A DNA stretch of 48,395 nucleotides from positions 1 through 48,395 of the forward strand of contig JAKACU010000002.1 in NCBI GenBank assembly GCA_021821185.1, written 5' to 3'. The DNA comes from Bacillota bacterium (GTDB taxonomy: Bacteria > Bacillota > Bacilli > Alicyclobacillales > SLC66). Below, in pieces: positions 18,690 through 27,485 of the stretch (the stretch's first letter is position 1; every line of letters begins with the position of its first letter). Below the pieces are notes generated by a model, which worked only from the letters and a program-made list of their open reading frames with translations, made no database searches and had not been told where the DNA came from. Position numbers and translations under genes: made by a program.

Positions 18690-19766
18690 TCATACAGATC
18701 TCTTTTTCAATCGATAGACGTACGCCAATACTTCTGCAACGGCTTGAAACAAGTCACCTGGTATAAAGCCATCCATTTCGACTGTTTGGTACAAAGATCT
18801 GGCTAACGGACGATTTTCCACAATAGGAACATCATGTTCCCCGGCTATTTCACGTATCCTTAAAGCTATTTGATCAACACCTTTAGCAACGACTTGTGGC
18901 GCGTGCATCGTCAAAGCATCATATTTGAGGGCCACGGCAAAATGCGTAGGGTTCGTGATAATCACATCCGCAGTGGGAACCTTTTGCATCATGCGACGAA
19001 AAGCGATCGCTCGACCACGCTCTCGTAGCTTTCCTTTAACTTGCGGGTTTCCTTCTTGTTGCTTCATCTCATCCTTGACTTCTTCTTTAGACATGCGCAT
19101 GCTTCGTTCGAACTGAAACCGCTGAAAGAAAAAGTCAAAGATCGACAAAGCAACGTACATACCGGCCACGTTAAGCACAATAGAAAATGCTCGTGAAGCA
19201 AAAACTTGAATGATATAAATTGGATCAGTCACCATCAAGGAAGCGAATTGCCCTGATGAACCAACAAGCGAAAAGTACACAGCCACCGCGATAAAAGTTA
19301 ATTTTAAGGTAGATTTGACAAGTTGCGAGATAGCTTGTAGACCAAAAAGTTGTTTGAGCCCAGATAACGGATTGATTTTAGAAAAATTTGGATAGAGTCC
19401 TGTTAAAACGAAAGTCGGACCAACTTGCAACAAGGAAATCATCACACCAACGCACATACCAACTAAAAGCAGTGGCAACATAGCTGACAAGAGATTTTGC
19501 ATGTCACTGTAAAAAATGCCTGGCAATCCAACATGGTCGTTGGCAAACACTAAGCCTTCACTTAACAAATCCGTCATTAGTTTGGCCAAAGCCACATATA
19601 ACTGTTGCCCATAAATTCCGAGAGATGCGATAACCGCAAGGAAACTAAATGCCATCGTCAAATCAGGACTCTTGGCCATTCGCCCTTCACGGCGTGCGTC
19701 CGTGCGCCGCTTGGCTGTCGCACGTTCCGTCTTTTCCGCAAATAATTGAAGATCAAAACGGATCAC
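18690..19766 (-). CDS. flhB: Flagellar export switch protein FlhB
   Basis: Export gate protein that switches substrate class from hook to filament by self-cleavage. 358 residues, four membrane helices, and the autocleavage motif NPTH at 272-275, followed by FAVALKYD. The N-terminus has EKTERATAKRRTDARREG, the typical basic segment. GTG 19766 overlaps the fliR stop by 4 bases and lies 6 nt after GGAGG. Confidence 0.96.
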   Translation of the reverse strand: MIRFDLQLFAEKTERATAKRRTDARREGRMAKSPDLTMAFSFLAVIASLGIYGQQLYVALAKLMTDLLSEGLVFANDHVGLPGIFYSDMQNLLSAMLPLLLVGMCVGVMISLLQVGPTFVLTGLYPNFSKINPLSGLKQLFGLQAISQLVKSTLKLTFIAVAVYFSLVGSSGQFASLMVTDPIYIIQVFASRAFSIVLNVAGMYVALSIFDFFFQRFQFERSMRMSKEEVKDEMKQQEGNPQVKGKLRERGRAIAFRRMMQKVPTADVIITNPTHFAVALKYDALTMHAPQVVAKGVDQIALRIREIAGEHDVPIVENRPLARSLYQTVEMDGFIPGDLFQAVAEVLAYVYRLKKRSV

Positions 19767-20551
19767 GTGACACCTCCAAGCGTTTGCAACACTTGACTCA
19801 AGGCATTTTCCATACTATTTACAATACCTTGCATGGCATTTACAGCATCAGGTATCAACATAGCCACAAACAACAGACCTATTAAAAGCGAGATCGGCAG
19901 TCCCACCACAAAAACGTTCATCTGTGGTACAGCGCGCGAGGCCACGGCTAATGACACATTTGTCAAAAAAAGAGCTAAAAGAACGGGGGCAGCAAACTGC
20001 AACCCCATGATCATAAAGGAAATCAGTGCTTGTAAAAAAACGTTACTCAGGGCACCATGATACAATGTCGCTGTTCCAAGCGGAATGACATGAAAACTTT
20101 GCAACAAAGCCAGTAAAATCGCATAGTGTCCGTTGACCGACAAGAACCATAACGCAAAGACGAGATAATAAAAATTGGACAATAGGCCTCCCGGACTTGT
20201 CATACCAGGTGACAAGATGGTTGCAATGGAAAATCCCACCTGCTGATCAAGCAACTCACCAGCAAATTGTGTTATCGCAAACGCAGTACTTGCGATCAAT
20301 CCAATCGCTAACCCGGTTAAGGCTTCTATGACCAACAACGCTACAAAGTTCCCCAAAGTAACGCCGCGCATAGAAGAAAGAATGACGGATTGTGTCATTG
20401 TATTGTCAATCAACAAAGCGATAAAAAATGCAAGACCAATCTTAAAAACAGCGGGAATTTGTGCATTACCGATAACCGGTGCTGACCCCATTACTGCGAG
20501 TACTCGCACAAAAATGAGCAAAAACGCCAAAAGTACTGGAGTGATTATCAT
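19763..20551 (-). CDS. fliR: Flagellar export protein FliR
   Basis: Export gate membrane protein that forms the FliPQR complex. 262 residues, about six hydrophobic helices; the AVMGSAPVIGNAQIPAVFKIG N-terminal region and central LDQQVGFSIATI are typical. It lies 6 bp after fliQ and overlaps flhB by 4 bases. Confidence 0.95.
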   Translation of the reverse strand: MIITPVLLAFLLIFVRVLAVMGSAPVIGNAQIPAVFKIGLAFFIALLIDNTMTQSVILSSMRGVTLGNFVALLVIEALTGLAIGLIASTAFAITQFAGELLDQQVGFSIATILSPGMTSPGGLLSNFYYLVFALWFLSVNGHYAILLALLQSFHVIPLGTATLYHGALSNVFLQALISFMIMGLQFAAPVLLALFLTNVSLAVASRAVPQMNVFVVGLPISLLIGLLFVAMLIPDAVNAMQGIVNSMENALSQVLQTLGGVT

Positions 20552-20557
20552 AGCTGT

Positions 20558-20827
20558 TTAACTGATGTATTGCTGGAGATTGCCTAAAATATGAGCCGTA
20601 AAATCTGTCAAGAGGCTCAACATCCAGGGGCCACCAAGCAACAGCACCACAATGACCGCCGCAATTTTTGGGATGAAGGCAAGGGATTGTTCCTGAATTT
20701 GCGTCGTTGCTTGAAAGATACTGACCAGTAAACCGACGACAAGACCAGCCAGGAGCAACGGACCGGTAACTTCTAACACCAACATAATAACTTGTTGGGC
20801 CAGTCCAACAATAAAATTGCCATCCAT
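20558..20827 (-). CDS. fliQ: Flagellar export protein FliQ
   Basis: Small two-helix component of the FliPQR export channel. 89 residues, the normal length. VGLLVSIFQATTQIQEQSL between the helices is the conserved loop. Sits between fliP and fliR in the standard order. Confidence 0.95.
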   Translation of the reverse strand: MDGNFIVGLAQQVIMLVLEVTGPLLLAGLVVGLLVSIFQATTQIQEQSLAFIPKIAAVIVVLLLGGPWMLSLLTDFTAHILGNLQQYIS

Positions 20828-20866
20828 CAGCTTTATACCATCCTTTAGGCCAAGCCCTCATTCTTC

Positions 20867-21631
20867 CTAGTGAAATCCCGCAAGCAACGAACGAACGACC
20901 AGATACCATCCATCCACCATGACAAAAAGAAGCAACTTAAACGGCATCGAAATCAGCACAGGTGGTAACATCATCATGCCCATAGACATCAGCGTGGTTG
21001 CTACTACGAGATCAATGATCAAAAAAGGTACGTAGATCATAAAACCAATTTGAAAAGCGGTCTTCAATTCGCTAATTGCAAAGGCTGGAACTAAAGTTGT
21101 AATCGGTAACGACACTAAAGATTTTGGTGTTTTCAGGTGCTGGTACTGCAAAAATAGGTCGACGTCTTCAACCCGCGTCTGTTTGGCCATAAACTCTTTA
21201 AAAGGCAACTCAGCCTGATTTAACGCGACTGTCTGATTGATCGTCCCGCTCAAGTAGGGTTGAATAGCATGTTGATTAACCGCAGAAAAAGTCGGCCCCA
21301 TAATAAACAACGTTAAAAATAAAGCTAATCCTACCAAGATTTGATTTGGTGGTGACTGCTGCAATGACAGGGCACTGCGCACAAAAGAAAGGACCACAAT
21401 GATACGCGTAAAGGAGGTCATCATGATCAAAATAGCTGGTGCAAGACTTAACAGCGTTAACAGGACAATGATCTGAACCGTTCCCACAATGCCCGATGGT
21501 GTTGTTGACGGATTGACAGATAACGAGACGCTCGGCAAAGTTGCAGCCGATTTGGCCAATGCAATCGAAGGGACAACAAGGAAACCAACCAGTGAAAAGG
21601 GCATCGTGACGGCCAAATTACGGATCATCAT
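20867..21631 (-). CDS. fliP: Flagellar export protein FliP
   Basis: Core membrane component of the export gate. A cleavable N-terminal signal-like segment (about 254 residues in total) is followed by LTLLSLAPAILIMMTSFTRIIVVLSF and, near the end, MSMGMMMLPP, both conserved. ATG 21631 is chosen over ATG 21640 because AAAGGA lies 8 nt upstream. The start overlaps the fliO 3' end by 14 bp. Confidence 0.95.
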   Translation of the reverse strand: MMIRNLAVTMPFSLVGFLVVPSIALAKSAATLPSVSLSVNPSTTPSGIVGTVQIIVLLTLLSLAPAILIMMTSFTRIIVVLSFVRSALSLQQSPPNQILVGLALFLTLFIMGPTFSAVNQHAIQPYLSGTINQTVALNQAELPFKEFMAKQTRVEDVDLFLQYQHLKTPKSLVSLPITTLVPAFAISELKTAFQIGFMIYVPFLIIDLVVATTLMSMGMMMLPPVLISMPFKLLLFVMVDGWYLVVRSLLAGFH

Positions 21632-22127
21632 GAAGCTCATCCTTTCCCTGCTTTTCGATATCCTTAGAAAATTCCTCCGCAGCTTCTGTACGACGATCCT
21701 TGACAGTCGACAAATGGCGTTTTAAAAGATCAGCAAAATCAGGCTCGTTCCCTTGTCTTTCCTTGTGCTGTAAGTGCTTTGCGACACCTTGAACAAGACG
21801 TTCAACAGAGACCGTCAGCTTGGTCTGTGTCATGCGCTTTTCTTGATCAAGCAACAGTCGACGAGCAAGGTCAGCATCGTCCAGCTGGGCTATTGGTTCA
21901 ATACTTGCACAGACGCCAAGAATGAGAACCGTCTTTTCATCGACCACAACAACTTGGAGTGTTTTGTTTTGGCCTAAAGACAAGGCAGCCACTTGCCTTA
22001 TCAAAGGATTGTGCAGTGCCTTTTGCCCCCGAACACCCAGCCAGCGAATACTGTAGTAAGCCAGTGCAATGATAAACAACAATACGATCAGCGCATAAGA
22101 ATACGAGAAAAATCCAGATCCGTTCAT
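21618..22127 (-). CDS. fliO: Flagellar protein FliO (FliZ in B. subtilis)
   Basis: Helps assemble the FliP ring. 169 residues. One membrane helix near the N-terminus (about 9-27), then a short beta domain (LGQNKTLQVVVVDEKTVLILGV) of FliO type, and a long charged C-terminal tail (about 85-169). Unlike B. subtilis FliZ, I see no clear long signal peptide. The location between cheY and fliP supports the call. Confidence 0.88.
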   Translation of the reverse strand: MNGSGFFSYSYALIVLLFIIALAYYSIRWLGVRGQKALHNPLIRQVAALSLGQNKTLQVVVVDEKTVLILGVCASIEPIAQLDDADLARRLLLDQEKRMTQTKLTVSVERLVQGVAKHLQHKERQGNEPDFADLLKRHLSTVKDRRTEAAEEFSKDIEKQGKDELHDDP

Positions 22128-22145
22128 GGTCGATACCGTCCGAAT

Positions 22146-22508
22146 CTACCCAACCGTTTTGCGAATAGCTTCAATGACGCGATCAGCTTGAAATGGTTTA
22201 ACGATGAAATCGCGCGCACCCGCTTGAATCGCATCGATAACCATAGCTTGCTGTCCCATCGCCGAACACATGATAATCTTAGCAGCTCCATCTATTTTGC
22301 GAATTTCTTTCAAAGCCTGGATGCCATCCATTTCCGGCATCGTGATATCCATGGTAACAAGATCAGGTTTCAGTTCCTTATATTTTTCTACAGCTTGTAC
22401 GCCATCGCTGGCTTCGCCAACCACAACATAACCGTTTTTGGTAAGAATCTCCTTGATCATCATTCGCATAAATGCAGCATCATCAACAACTAAAATTCTA
22501 TTGGACAT
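22146..22508 (-). CDS. cheY: Chemotaxis response regulator CheY
   Basis: Single-domain receiver that, when phosphorylated, binds the motor switch. 120 residues. Acidic pocket D9/D10, phosphoacceptor D54 (TMDITMPEMDG), S82 in the switch Thr/Ser position and K104 in VKPF. ATG 22508 is preferred over GTG 22517, which overlaps the GGGAG site. No output domain. It lies next to fliY, whose product dephosphorylates it. Confidence 0.96.
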   Translation of the reverse strand: MSNRILVVDDAAFMRMMIKEILTKNGYVVVGEASDGVQAVEKYKELKPDLVTMDITMPEMDGIQALKEIRKIDGAAKIIMCSAMGQQAMVIDAIQAGARDFIVKPFQADRVIEAIRKTVG

Positions 22509-22531
22509 AGTAAACACTCCCGTTTTATCAA

Positions 22532-23707
22532 TTATTGCATTCGTGCAATACGTTCCGCCGGACTAATAATATCTGTCACTCGTACACCAAAGTTTTCATC
22601 AATCACAACAACTTCACCACGTGCAATCAGTTTATGATTCACCAAAATGTCCACAGGTTCACCTGCTAGTGCATCTAATTCAATGATAGATCCAGGACCC
22701 AAATCCAAAATATCCCGAATCAACTTCTTTGTTCGGCCCAACTCAACCGTCAATTGCAAAGGAATGTCAAGCAACAAATCAAGATTACGCCCGGAATGCT
22801 GAGGCTGTGGATCATCGAAAGCTGAAAATACAGCCTTCTCAACGATCGGTTGCACTGGCGCAACGGTTTTTGCTGCGCTACTAGATATATTATTGCTACC
22901 ATACGATTCAGTTGCCTTCGCCGCCGTATAGGCTTTAGTGGCCATCTGATATGCAGATGACGCCGCTGCTGTTTCAATCATAACATCATCCATAAAAATT
23001 TGCCCTTGATCGGGGGTAGTCTCATCAGTATCAACCGTGTTATCTTGATGTGTTCCCATCACCATATCAACCAAGGATCGTGCAAATTCAATAGGAATGA
23101 CTTGCATAATATTAGAATCGATCAAATCCCCGACAGTTAAATGAAACGAGATACGAATTAAAATATCCGACTCTGGAACGAACGACGAGCTTGAACTCGC
23201 GTCTACCAACTGCACAATAGGCGGTGAAATATTTACAGCTCGCCCCACCATAGTAGCCATAGACGTAGAAGCAGAACCCATCATCTGATTCATCGCTTCA
23301 CCAACGGCACTCATGTGCAATTCATTCAATTCGGCGGCTGGCGCCCTTCCATCGCCACCTAGCATAAGATCAGCGATAATTTGAGCATCATCGATGCGTA
23401 TCATAAGGAAATTAGAACCTTGCAACCCCTCGGTATATTCTACACGTGCCGCAACATGTGGAACGGGAAATTCTTCCACGAATTGATCACGCAGTAAAAG
23501 TGTTACCTGCGGCGTAGTGATGTTCACCTTTTGGCGCAGTAACGTGGATAACGTGGTTGCTGCTGTACCAAAAGAAATGTTTCCCACTTCGCCAAGCGCA
23601 TCCCGGTCAAACATGGACAAATAATCGTCTGGATTGATTTCCTTTTTCGTCGCCTCCCCATGCAATAATGCATCAATCTCTTCTTGTGACAAAAAGTCAC
23701 TACTCAT
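22532..23707 (-). CDS. fliY: Flagellar motor switch phosphatase FliY
   Basis: C-ring protein of Bacillota combining a CheY-P phosphatase (CheC-like) and a FliN domain. 391 residues. The N-terminus SSDFLSQEEIDALL resembles the FliM CheY-binding peptide. E-xx-N motifs EVGN and EAMN follow, then a linker with low-complexity sequence (about 235-295) and the C-terminal FliN domain ending in INPAERI-like SPAERIARMQ. ATG 23707 follows GGTGG; upstream ATG 23719 is also in frame. It overlaps the fliM stop by 8 bp. Confidence 0.95.
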   Translation of the reverse strand: MSSDFLSQEEIDALLHGEATKKEINPDDYLSMFDRDALGEVGNISFGTAATTLSTLLRQKVNITTPQVTLLLRDQFVEEFPVPHVAARVEYTEGLQGSNFLMIRIDDAQIIADLMLGGDGRAPAAELNELHMSAVGEAMNQMMGSASTSMATMVGRAVNISPPIVQLVDASSSSSFVPESDILIRISFHLTVGDLIDSNIMQVIPIEFARSLVDMVMGTHQDNTVDTDETTPDQGQIFMDDVMIETAAASSAYQMATKAYTAAKATESYGSNNISSSAAKTVAPVQPIVEKAVFSAFDDPQPQHSGRNLDLLLDIPLQLTVELGRTKKLIRDILDLGPGSIIELDALAGEPVDILVNHKLIARGEVVVIDENFGVRVTDIISPAERIARMQ

Positions 23708-24698
23708 CTGCGCCACCATCTTCCACTACTTGAGTAATTTTTACAGCGTAGCGTCCACGATGTGTACCGGGATCGCCCCGGTACTTCACCTCACCACCCA
23801 CGCGAACAAATAAAGATTCGCCAACGGACTGATCAAGGGTAATCACATCACCACGTGTTAATTCCAGTAAATCGCTTACCGCGATAGCCCCATAACCAAG
23901 TTCCGCTTTCACAAATACCTCCACCTGATTCATGTGTCTAGAAAGTGTTTGCGATGATATGCCTTGTTTCGCCTCTTGTGTTCTTGGTGAAGCATAAACG
24001 AATCTGGCACTTAGCCTTGACATCAGTGGTTCAAGAACCACATGTGGCATGCAGATGTTGACGGTCCCTGTTACACTACCTATAGAGATAGACAACGATA
24101 CAACAAGAACAACATCGCTTTGATTAGCGATCTGAATAAACTGCGGATTGATTTCCAGGCTGTCGTAACCAAACTGCAAATCGGCTATCGATCCCCAAGC
24201 AACCGTCATGGATGGTAGAGAACGTGAAAACAACCTCTCTAGGACAACGGTATCAATTTCCGTCAACCTGCGATCGCCATCTTGTGAAGCACCAGAGCCT
24301 CCTAAAACCCGATCAAGCATAGCATACGCGACGTTTGGTGCCACTTCGATCAAAAATTTCCCTTGTAGACTAGGCACGTTAATCACGTGTAAGACCGTAA
24401 CAGGTGGAACAGATCTGATAAACTCTTCGTAGGGAACCTGTTCAACGGACTCGACATTTAGCTGTACAACGGTCCTCAACTGCGCTGAGACAACAGTAGA
24501 TAATAGCCGTGAATAGTGCTCGTGAATCCGAGAAATTGATCGAATATGTTCCTTGGAGAACCGCATCGCCCGCTTAAAGTCGTAGGTTCGAACCCGTTGC
24601 GCTTCGTCAGTGCGCCGAATCTCTTCTGCTGAAACTTCTCCTGATGTGAGGGCAGATAGCAACGAATCGATTTCACCTTGCGACAGGACATCGGGCAT
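23700..24698 (-). CDS. fliM: Flagellar motor switch protein FliM
   Basis: Switch component of the C-ring. 332 residues. The N-terminal LSQGEIDSLLSAL is the CheY-P binding peptide; KRAMRFSKEHIRSISRIHEHYSR begins the middle domain; the C-terminal FliN-like domain has VGGEVKYRGDPG. Preceded by fliL and overlapping fliY. Confidence 0.96.
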   Translation of the reverse strand: MPDVLSQGEIDSLLSALTSGEVSAEEIRRTDEAQRVRTYDFKRAMRFSKEHIRSISRIHEHYSRLLSTVVSAQLRTVVQLNVESVEQVPYEEFIRSVPPVTVLHVINVPSLQGKFLIEVAPNVAYAMLDRVLGGSGASQDGDRRLTEIDTVVLERLFSRSLPSMTVAWGSIADLQFGYDSLEINPQFIQIANQSDVVLVVSLSISIGSVTGTVNICMPHVVLEPLMSRLSARFVYASPRTQEAKQGISSQTLSRHMNQVEVFVKAELGYGAIAVSDLLELTRGDVITLDQSVGESLFVRVGGEVKYRGDPGTHRGRYAVKITQVVEDGGADE

Positions 24699-24726
24699 GA
24701 GTCATTCCCCCCTTCCAGTTTCATCG

Positions 24727-25146
24727 TTATTGAATAATTGCGTTATCAATATACACTTTGGATACCTTTCCGGTATCCAAAAAACTGTTAACATGTTTTT
24801 TTACTAAGGCTTTAAGAAAGGCATATCCACCTGGTTGATCGATCTGACCCGCCGTTAAACCGTGCAAAACAGACATCACCGCATCATCCACTTGAGACGC
24901 TCGACTCGCTAATTCTGCCGCCACGGTTGCATTGGGCGCTTGAAAAGTGAATTGAATTTGAATAATATTGCCACCTTGCAAATTGGTCGTGAGTTTATCG
25001 CCCTGAAATTGCCAGGATTGCAGCATAGCTGCTGACGGTGGAGCGTTTAAGCCTGGCTTGATCATGAACTGATACACTGCGGCACTTCCAACAAGAATCA
25101 CCGCAGCGATTCCTATGATAAGAAAAGATCGATTCCTAAGGTTCAT
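24727..25146 (-). CDS. fliL: Flagellar basal body-associated protein FliL
   Basis: Stator-associated membrane protein. 139 residues from ATG 25146: a short basic N-terminus (MNLRNR), one membrane helix, then a periplasm-facing domain ending in FLDTGKVSKVYIDNAIIQ. Starts further upstream (25182) are open but run into flbD. The ribosome site for 25146 is weak, which fits translational coupling to the flbD stop that it overlaps by 11 bases. Confidence 0.87.
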   Translation of the reverse strand: MNLRNRSFLIIGIAAVILVGSAAVYQFMIKPGLNAPPSAAMLQSWQFQGDKLTTNLQGGNIIQIQFTFQAPNATVAAELASRASQVDDAVMSVLHGLTAGQIDQPGGYAFLKALVKKHVNSFLDTGKVSKVYIDNAIIQ

Positions 25147-25366
25147 TATGTTCGGGCATCCTTCCACCGTCAAAACACGCACCTACAAGACCAATCGATC
25201 GATAAAATTCAGAGACATCTCGAACGACTTGATCAGTGCTTTCTTTGACCACATACTTTTTGCCGGAGACCATGGTGATCACCGTATCAGGCGTGGACTC
25301 TACGTGCTCGATCATGATGGCATTGAGCACAAAAACAGATCCACCAATGCGCGTTACGTTAATCAC
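25136..25366 (-). CDS. flbD: FlbD/SwrD family flagellar protein
   Basis: 76 residues. The family core is clear: MINVTRIGGSVFVLNA, then IEHVESTPDTVITMVSGKKYVVKES. The B. subtilis homologue SwrD raises flagellar motor torque; the C-terminal 15 or so residues here are unlike it. GTG 25366 lies 7 nt after GGGAGG. It lies between flgE and fliL, the standard position. Confidence 0.93.
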   Translation of the reverse strand: MINVTRIGGSVFVLNAIMIEHVESTPDTVITMVSGKKYVVKESTDQVVRDVSEFYRSIGLVGACFDGGRMPEHNEP

Positions 25367-25395
25367 CCGATCGCCTCCCTACATGTCTTATCGCT

Positions 25396-26442
25396 TTACG
25401 CTTGTTGCTCCAAGTTTTGAATCGTAGACAAGATGTTGTTGTCTGTATTGATCACTTTGGAGTTCGCATCAAAGCCTTGTTGCGCAATAATCATATTGGT
25501 AAATTCATTGGTCAAGTTTACATTCGATGCTTCAAGATAACCGACCCGAAAGGATGCAAAACCATTTTGCCCTGGTACACCAAGGGAAGCACCTTGGGTC
25601 GGAGTTGGCGTGGCCAAAAACTGACCAGAGTTTGTAGTAGGTACGTACATACTACCTCCGGCTTTTTGCATACCACCGGGATTGAAAAACTGGGCCAAAG
25701 GAACCTGCCACGTTTCTTTAAAATTAGGATTGTTAGGATCAGAAACGGTAATCTGCCCATTGGCTCCGATACTAAAATTACCGGGAATAACGGTTAAGCT
25801 TCCCCCTGATGTTTGTTGCCCCACACTGATATTGACTGCAGATAAGTTAGATGGTGATGCGATCGTGTTTCCATTGGCATCCGTAACTACCCCAGTTGCC
25901 GAAGTTGATCCTGATGTCACGGTAGTTGTTGTTCCAGTTGTCGTCGATTTGGTAAGCAAATACCCCAAGAGCTTTGCACCGTTAGGCAATACCAAGTTAC
26001 CGGCGGCATCAACGGTGAAATTCCCAGCGCGCGTGTAGGCAACGGAGTTACTACCCACAGCGGTAGGCGTGGGAGTCGTATCTCCTGCTACCGGCTGCGT
26101 TGTCGGAGCGCTGGTACTCACCGCAAACATGCCATCACCGTTGAGGGCAATGTCTGTCGGTACACCGGTCTGTTGATCAGCACCTTGGGTAAATAATGTA
26201 TCGATAGAGGCCACATTAACGCCCAATCCAACTTGTTGCGGATTCGTTCCGCCAGGCCCTGTCGTGCCAGCGGCAGTTGGCGAAGATGCACCTGATAGCG
26301 TCTGGCTCAGGATGTCACTAAATTCGACACGACCCGTCTTAAATCCTGTCGTATCGACATTGGCAATGTTATTTCCAGTAACGTCCAAGCTTGTTTGAAA
26401 AGCATTCATCCCTGAAATGGCCGAATATAACGAACGTAACAT
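25396..26442 (-). CDS. flgE: Flagellar hook protein FlgE
   Basis: Forms the flagellar hook. 348 residues. The N-terminal rod/hook motif MLRSLYSAISGMNAFQTSLDVTGNNIANVDTTGFK-type sequence and the C-terminal helical VNLTNEFTNMIIAQQGF pair are intact. The middle (about 50-250) is rich in Thr, Ser and Gly. ATG 26442 follows AGGAGG. FlgE-type assignment over FlgF/FlgG rests on position after flgD; similarity alone would not separate them. Confidence 0.9.
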   Translation of the reverse strand: MLRSLYSAISGMNAFQTSLDVTGNNIANVDTTGFKTGRVEFSDILSQTLSGASSPTAAGTTGPGGTNPQQVGLGVNVASIDTLFTQGADQQTGVPTDIALNGDGMFAVSTSAPTTQPVAGDTTPTPTAVGSNSVAYTRAGNFTVDAAGNLVLPNGAKLLGYLLTKSTTTGTTTTVTSGSTSATGVVTDANGNTIASPSNLSAVNISVGQQTSGGSLTVIPGNFSIGANGQITVSDPNNPNFKETWQVPLAQFFNPGGMQKAGGSMYVPTTNSGQFLATPTPTQGASLGVPGQNGFASFRVGYLEASNVNLTNEFTNMIIAQQGFDANSKVINTDNNILSTIQNLEQQA

Positions 26443-26537
26443 GAAAAATCCTCCTTTTGTATGTCGCCTCAGTCAATCGGCGAACATTCGAACAGCCTCC
26501 GACAAGCGGTCCAGCTGCGTTACTTCAATCTCAACGA

Positions 26538-26957
26538 TTATGACTTAGCCATCACCATAGCACTGTCAATATTCGTGATGACACTCGGTTCTGACGCGTC
26601 AAGACGCATGGCTGTAACCACAGTACGGTTCGGCACACTTAATACGTAACCTATAGAGCCAACTACGATTAACGATTCCTTAGCGTTCTTTTGTGCTAAT
26701 GTGTCTGCTGCGCGCGATAGATCTTGCATCGTTTGTTCGGTTACCACCACACCTCGCGACCGCAAACGTTCACTGGCGTGTGCAGATAGGGTAATGGACT
26801 GGCCTACCGTAGCTTTTGCGTTTTGTTGTTGTGTTTTTTGCAACGTCCTCGCAAAAGTGTTACCTGCATTTATTTCCTCCACCTTGTTGCGGATTTGCGC
26901 AGGTGGCGTCGGCGATGTGGTACCATGGTTGCCAATACGCAACCAATTTTCTGTCAT
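26538..26957 (-). CDS. TIGR02530 family flagellar operon protein
   Basis: 139 residues. The family hallmark is the central LSAHASERLRSRGV followed by a helix (LSRAADTLAQKNAKESLIVV) and a C-terminal AMRLDASEPSVITNIDSAMVM strand region. Found between flgD and flgE in many Bacillota flagellar operons. Its biochemical role is unknown to me; location suggests hook assembly. ATG 26957 follows AAGGGGG, 14 bp after flgD. Confidence 0.88.
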   Translation of the reverse strand: MTENWLRIGNHGTTSPTPPAQIRNKVEEINAGNTFARTLQKTQQQNAKATVGQSITLSAHASERLRSRGVVVTEQTMQDLSRAADTLAQKNAKESLIVVGSIGYVLSVPNRTVVTAMRLDASEPSVITNIDSAMVMAKS

Positions 26958-26970
26958 AGAGCAAGCCCCC

Positions 26971-27459
26971 TTACTTAGCGACTGACAGTACTGATGAAAC
27001 AGGATAGTCCGTTCCGTTTACAGTCACCGTGGTGGTGGAACCGTTAGCATTTACTGAACTGACGGGTCCTGTCACATTACTTCCATCTGCCGCTCGCAAA
27101 GTCACCGTATTACCCAGCAATAAAAATGCTGAATTAAGCTGTGTGCTAGACGTTAAATTGTTCAGTTCAGTCACCATCTGTGCACTGGAGTTCGAGACAT
27201 TCGTCATTTGTTCGAGCGATGTAAATTGCGCTAATTGTGCAATGAACTGCGAGTTACTCTGTGGCTTCGTTGGATCTTGATGTTGCATCTGAGTGACAAG
27301 TAACTGTAAAAAAGAATTCTCGCCTAACGAACTGCTCGATATGGCACCGGAAAGGGCCGACGATGTTGACGAAGTGCCCGTACTTGATGTCGCTGACGCA
27401 CCCGTTGTACTCGATGTTGTAACGGAAGGTGTCGTATTTGTGATCGCAGAAATGGTCAT
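26971..27459 (-). CDS. flgD: Flagellar hook-capping protein FlgD
   Basis: Scaffold for hook assembly. 162 residues. The N-terminal 45 residues are almost all Ser, Thr and Ala (low complexity); then [30 protein letters not shown], the conserved cap motif. The C-terminal half is a short beta domain without the larger extension seen in Proteobacteria. ATG 27459 lies after TTAGGAGG. Confidence 0.93.
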   Translation of the reverse strand: MTISAITNTTPSVTTSSTTGASATSSTGTSSTSSALSGAISSSSLGENSFLQLLVTQMQHQDPTKPQSNSQFIAQLAQFTSLEQMTNVSNSSAQMVTELNNLTSSTQLNSAFLLLGNTVTLRAADGSNVTGPVSSVNANGSTTTVTVNGTDYPVSSVLSVAK

Positions 27460-27485
27460 CTCTCAACCTCCTAAAAGTGCGTCTC

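Noticed and set aside
20466..20909. Open frame of 147 codons across fliQ and the fliR start
   Set aside because: Overlaps well-supported fliP, fliQ and fliR in another frame; Trp/Cys/Arg-rich sequence with no family features.
21993..22493. Plus-strand 166-codon frame opposite cheY and fliO
   Set aside because: Lies antisense to two clear genes and has no domain or ribosome site.
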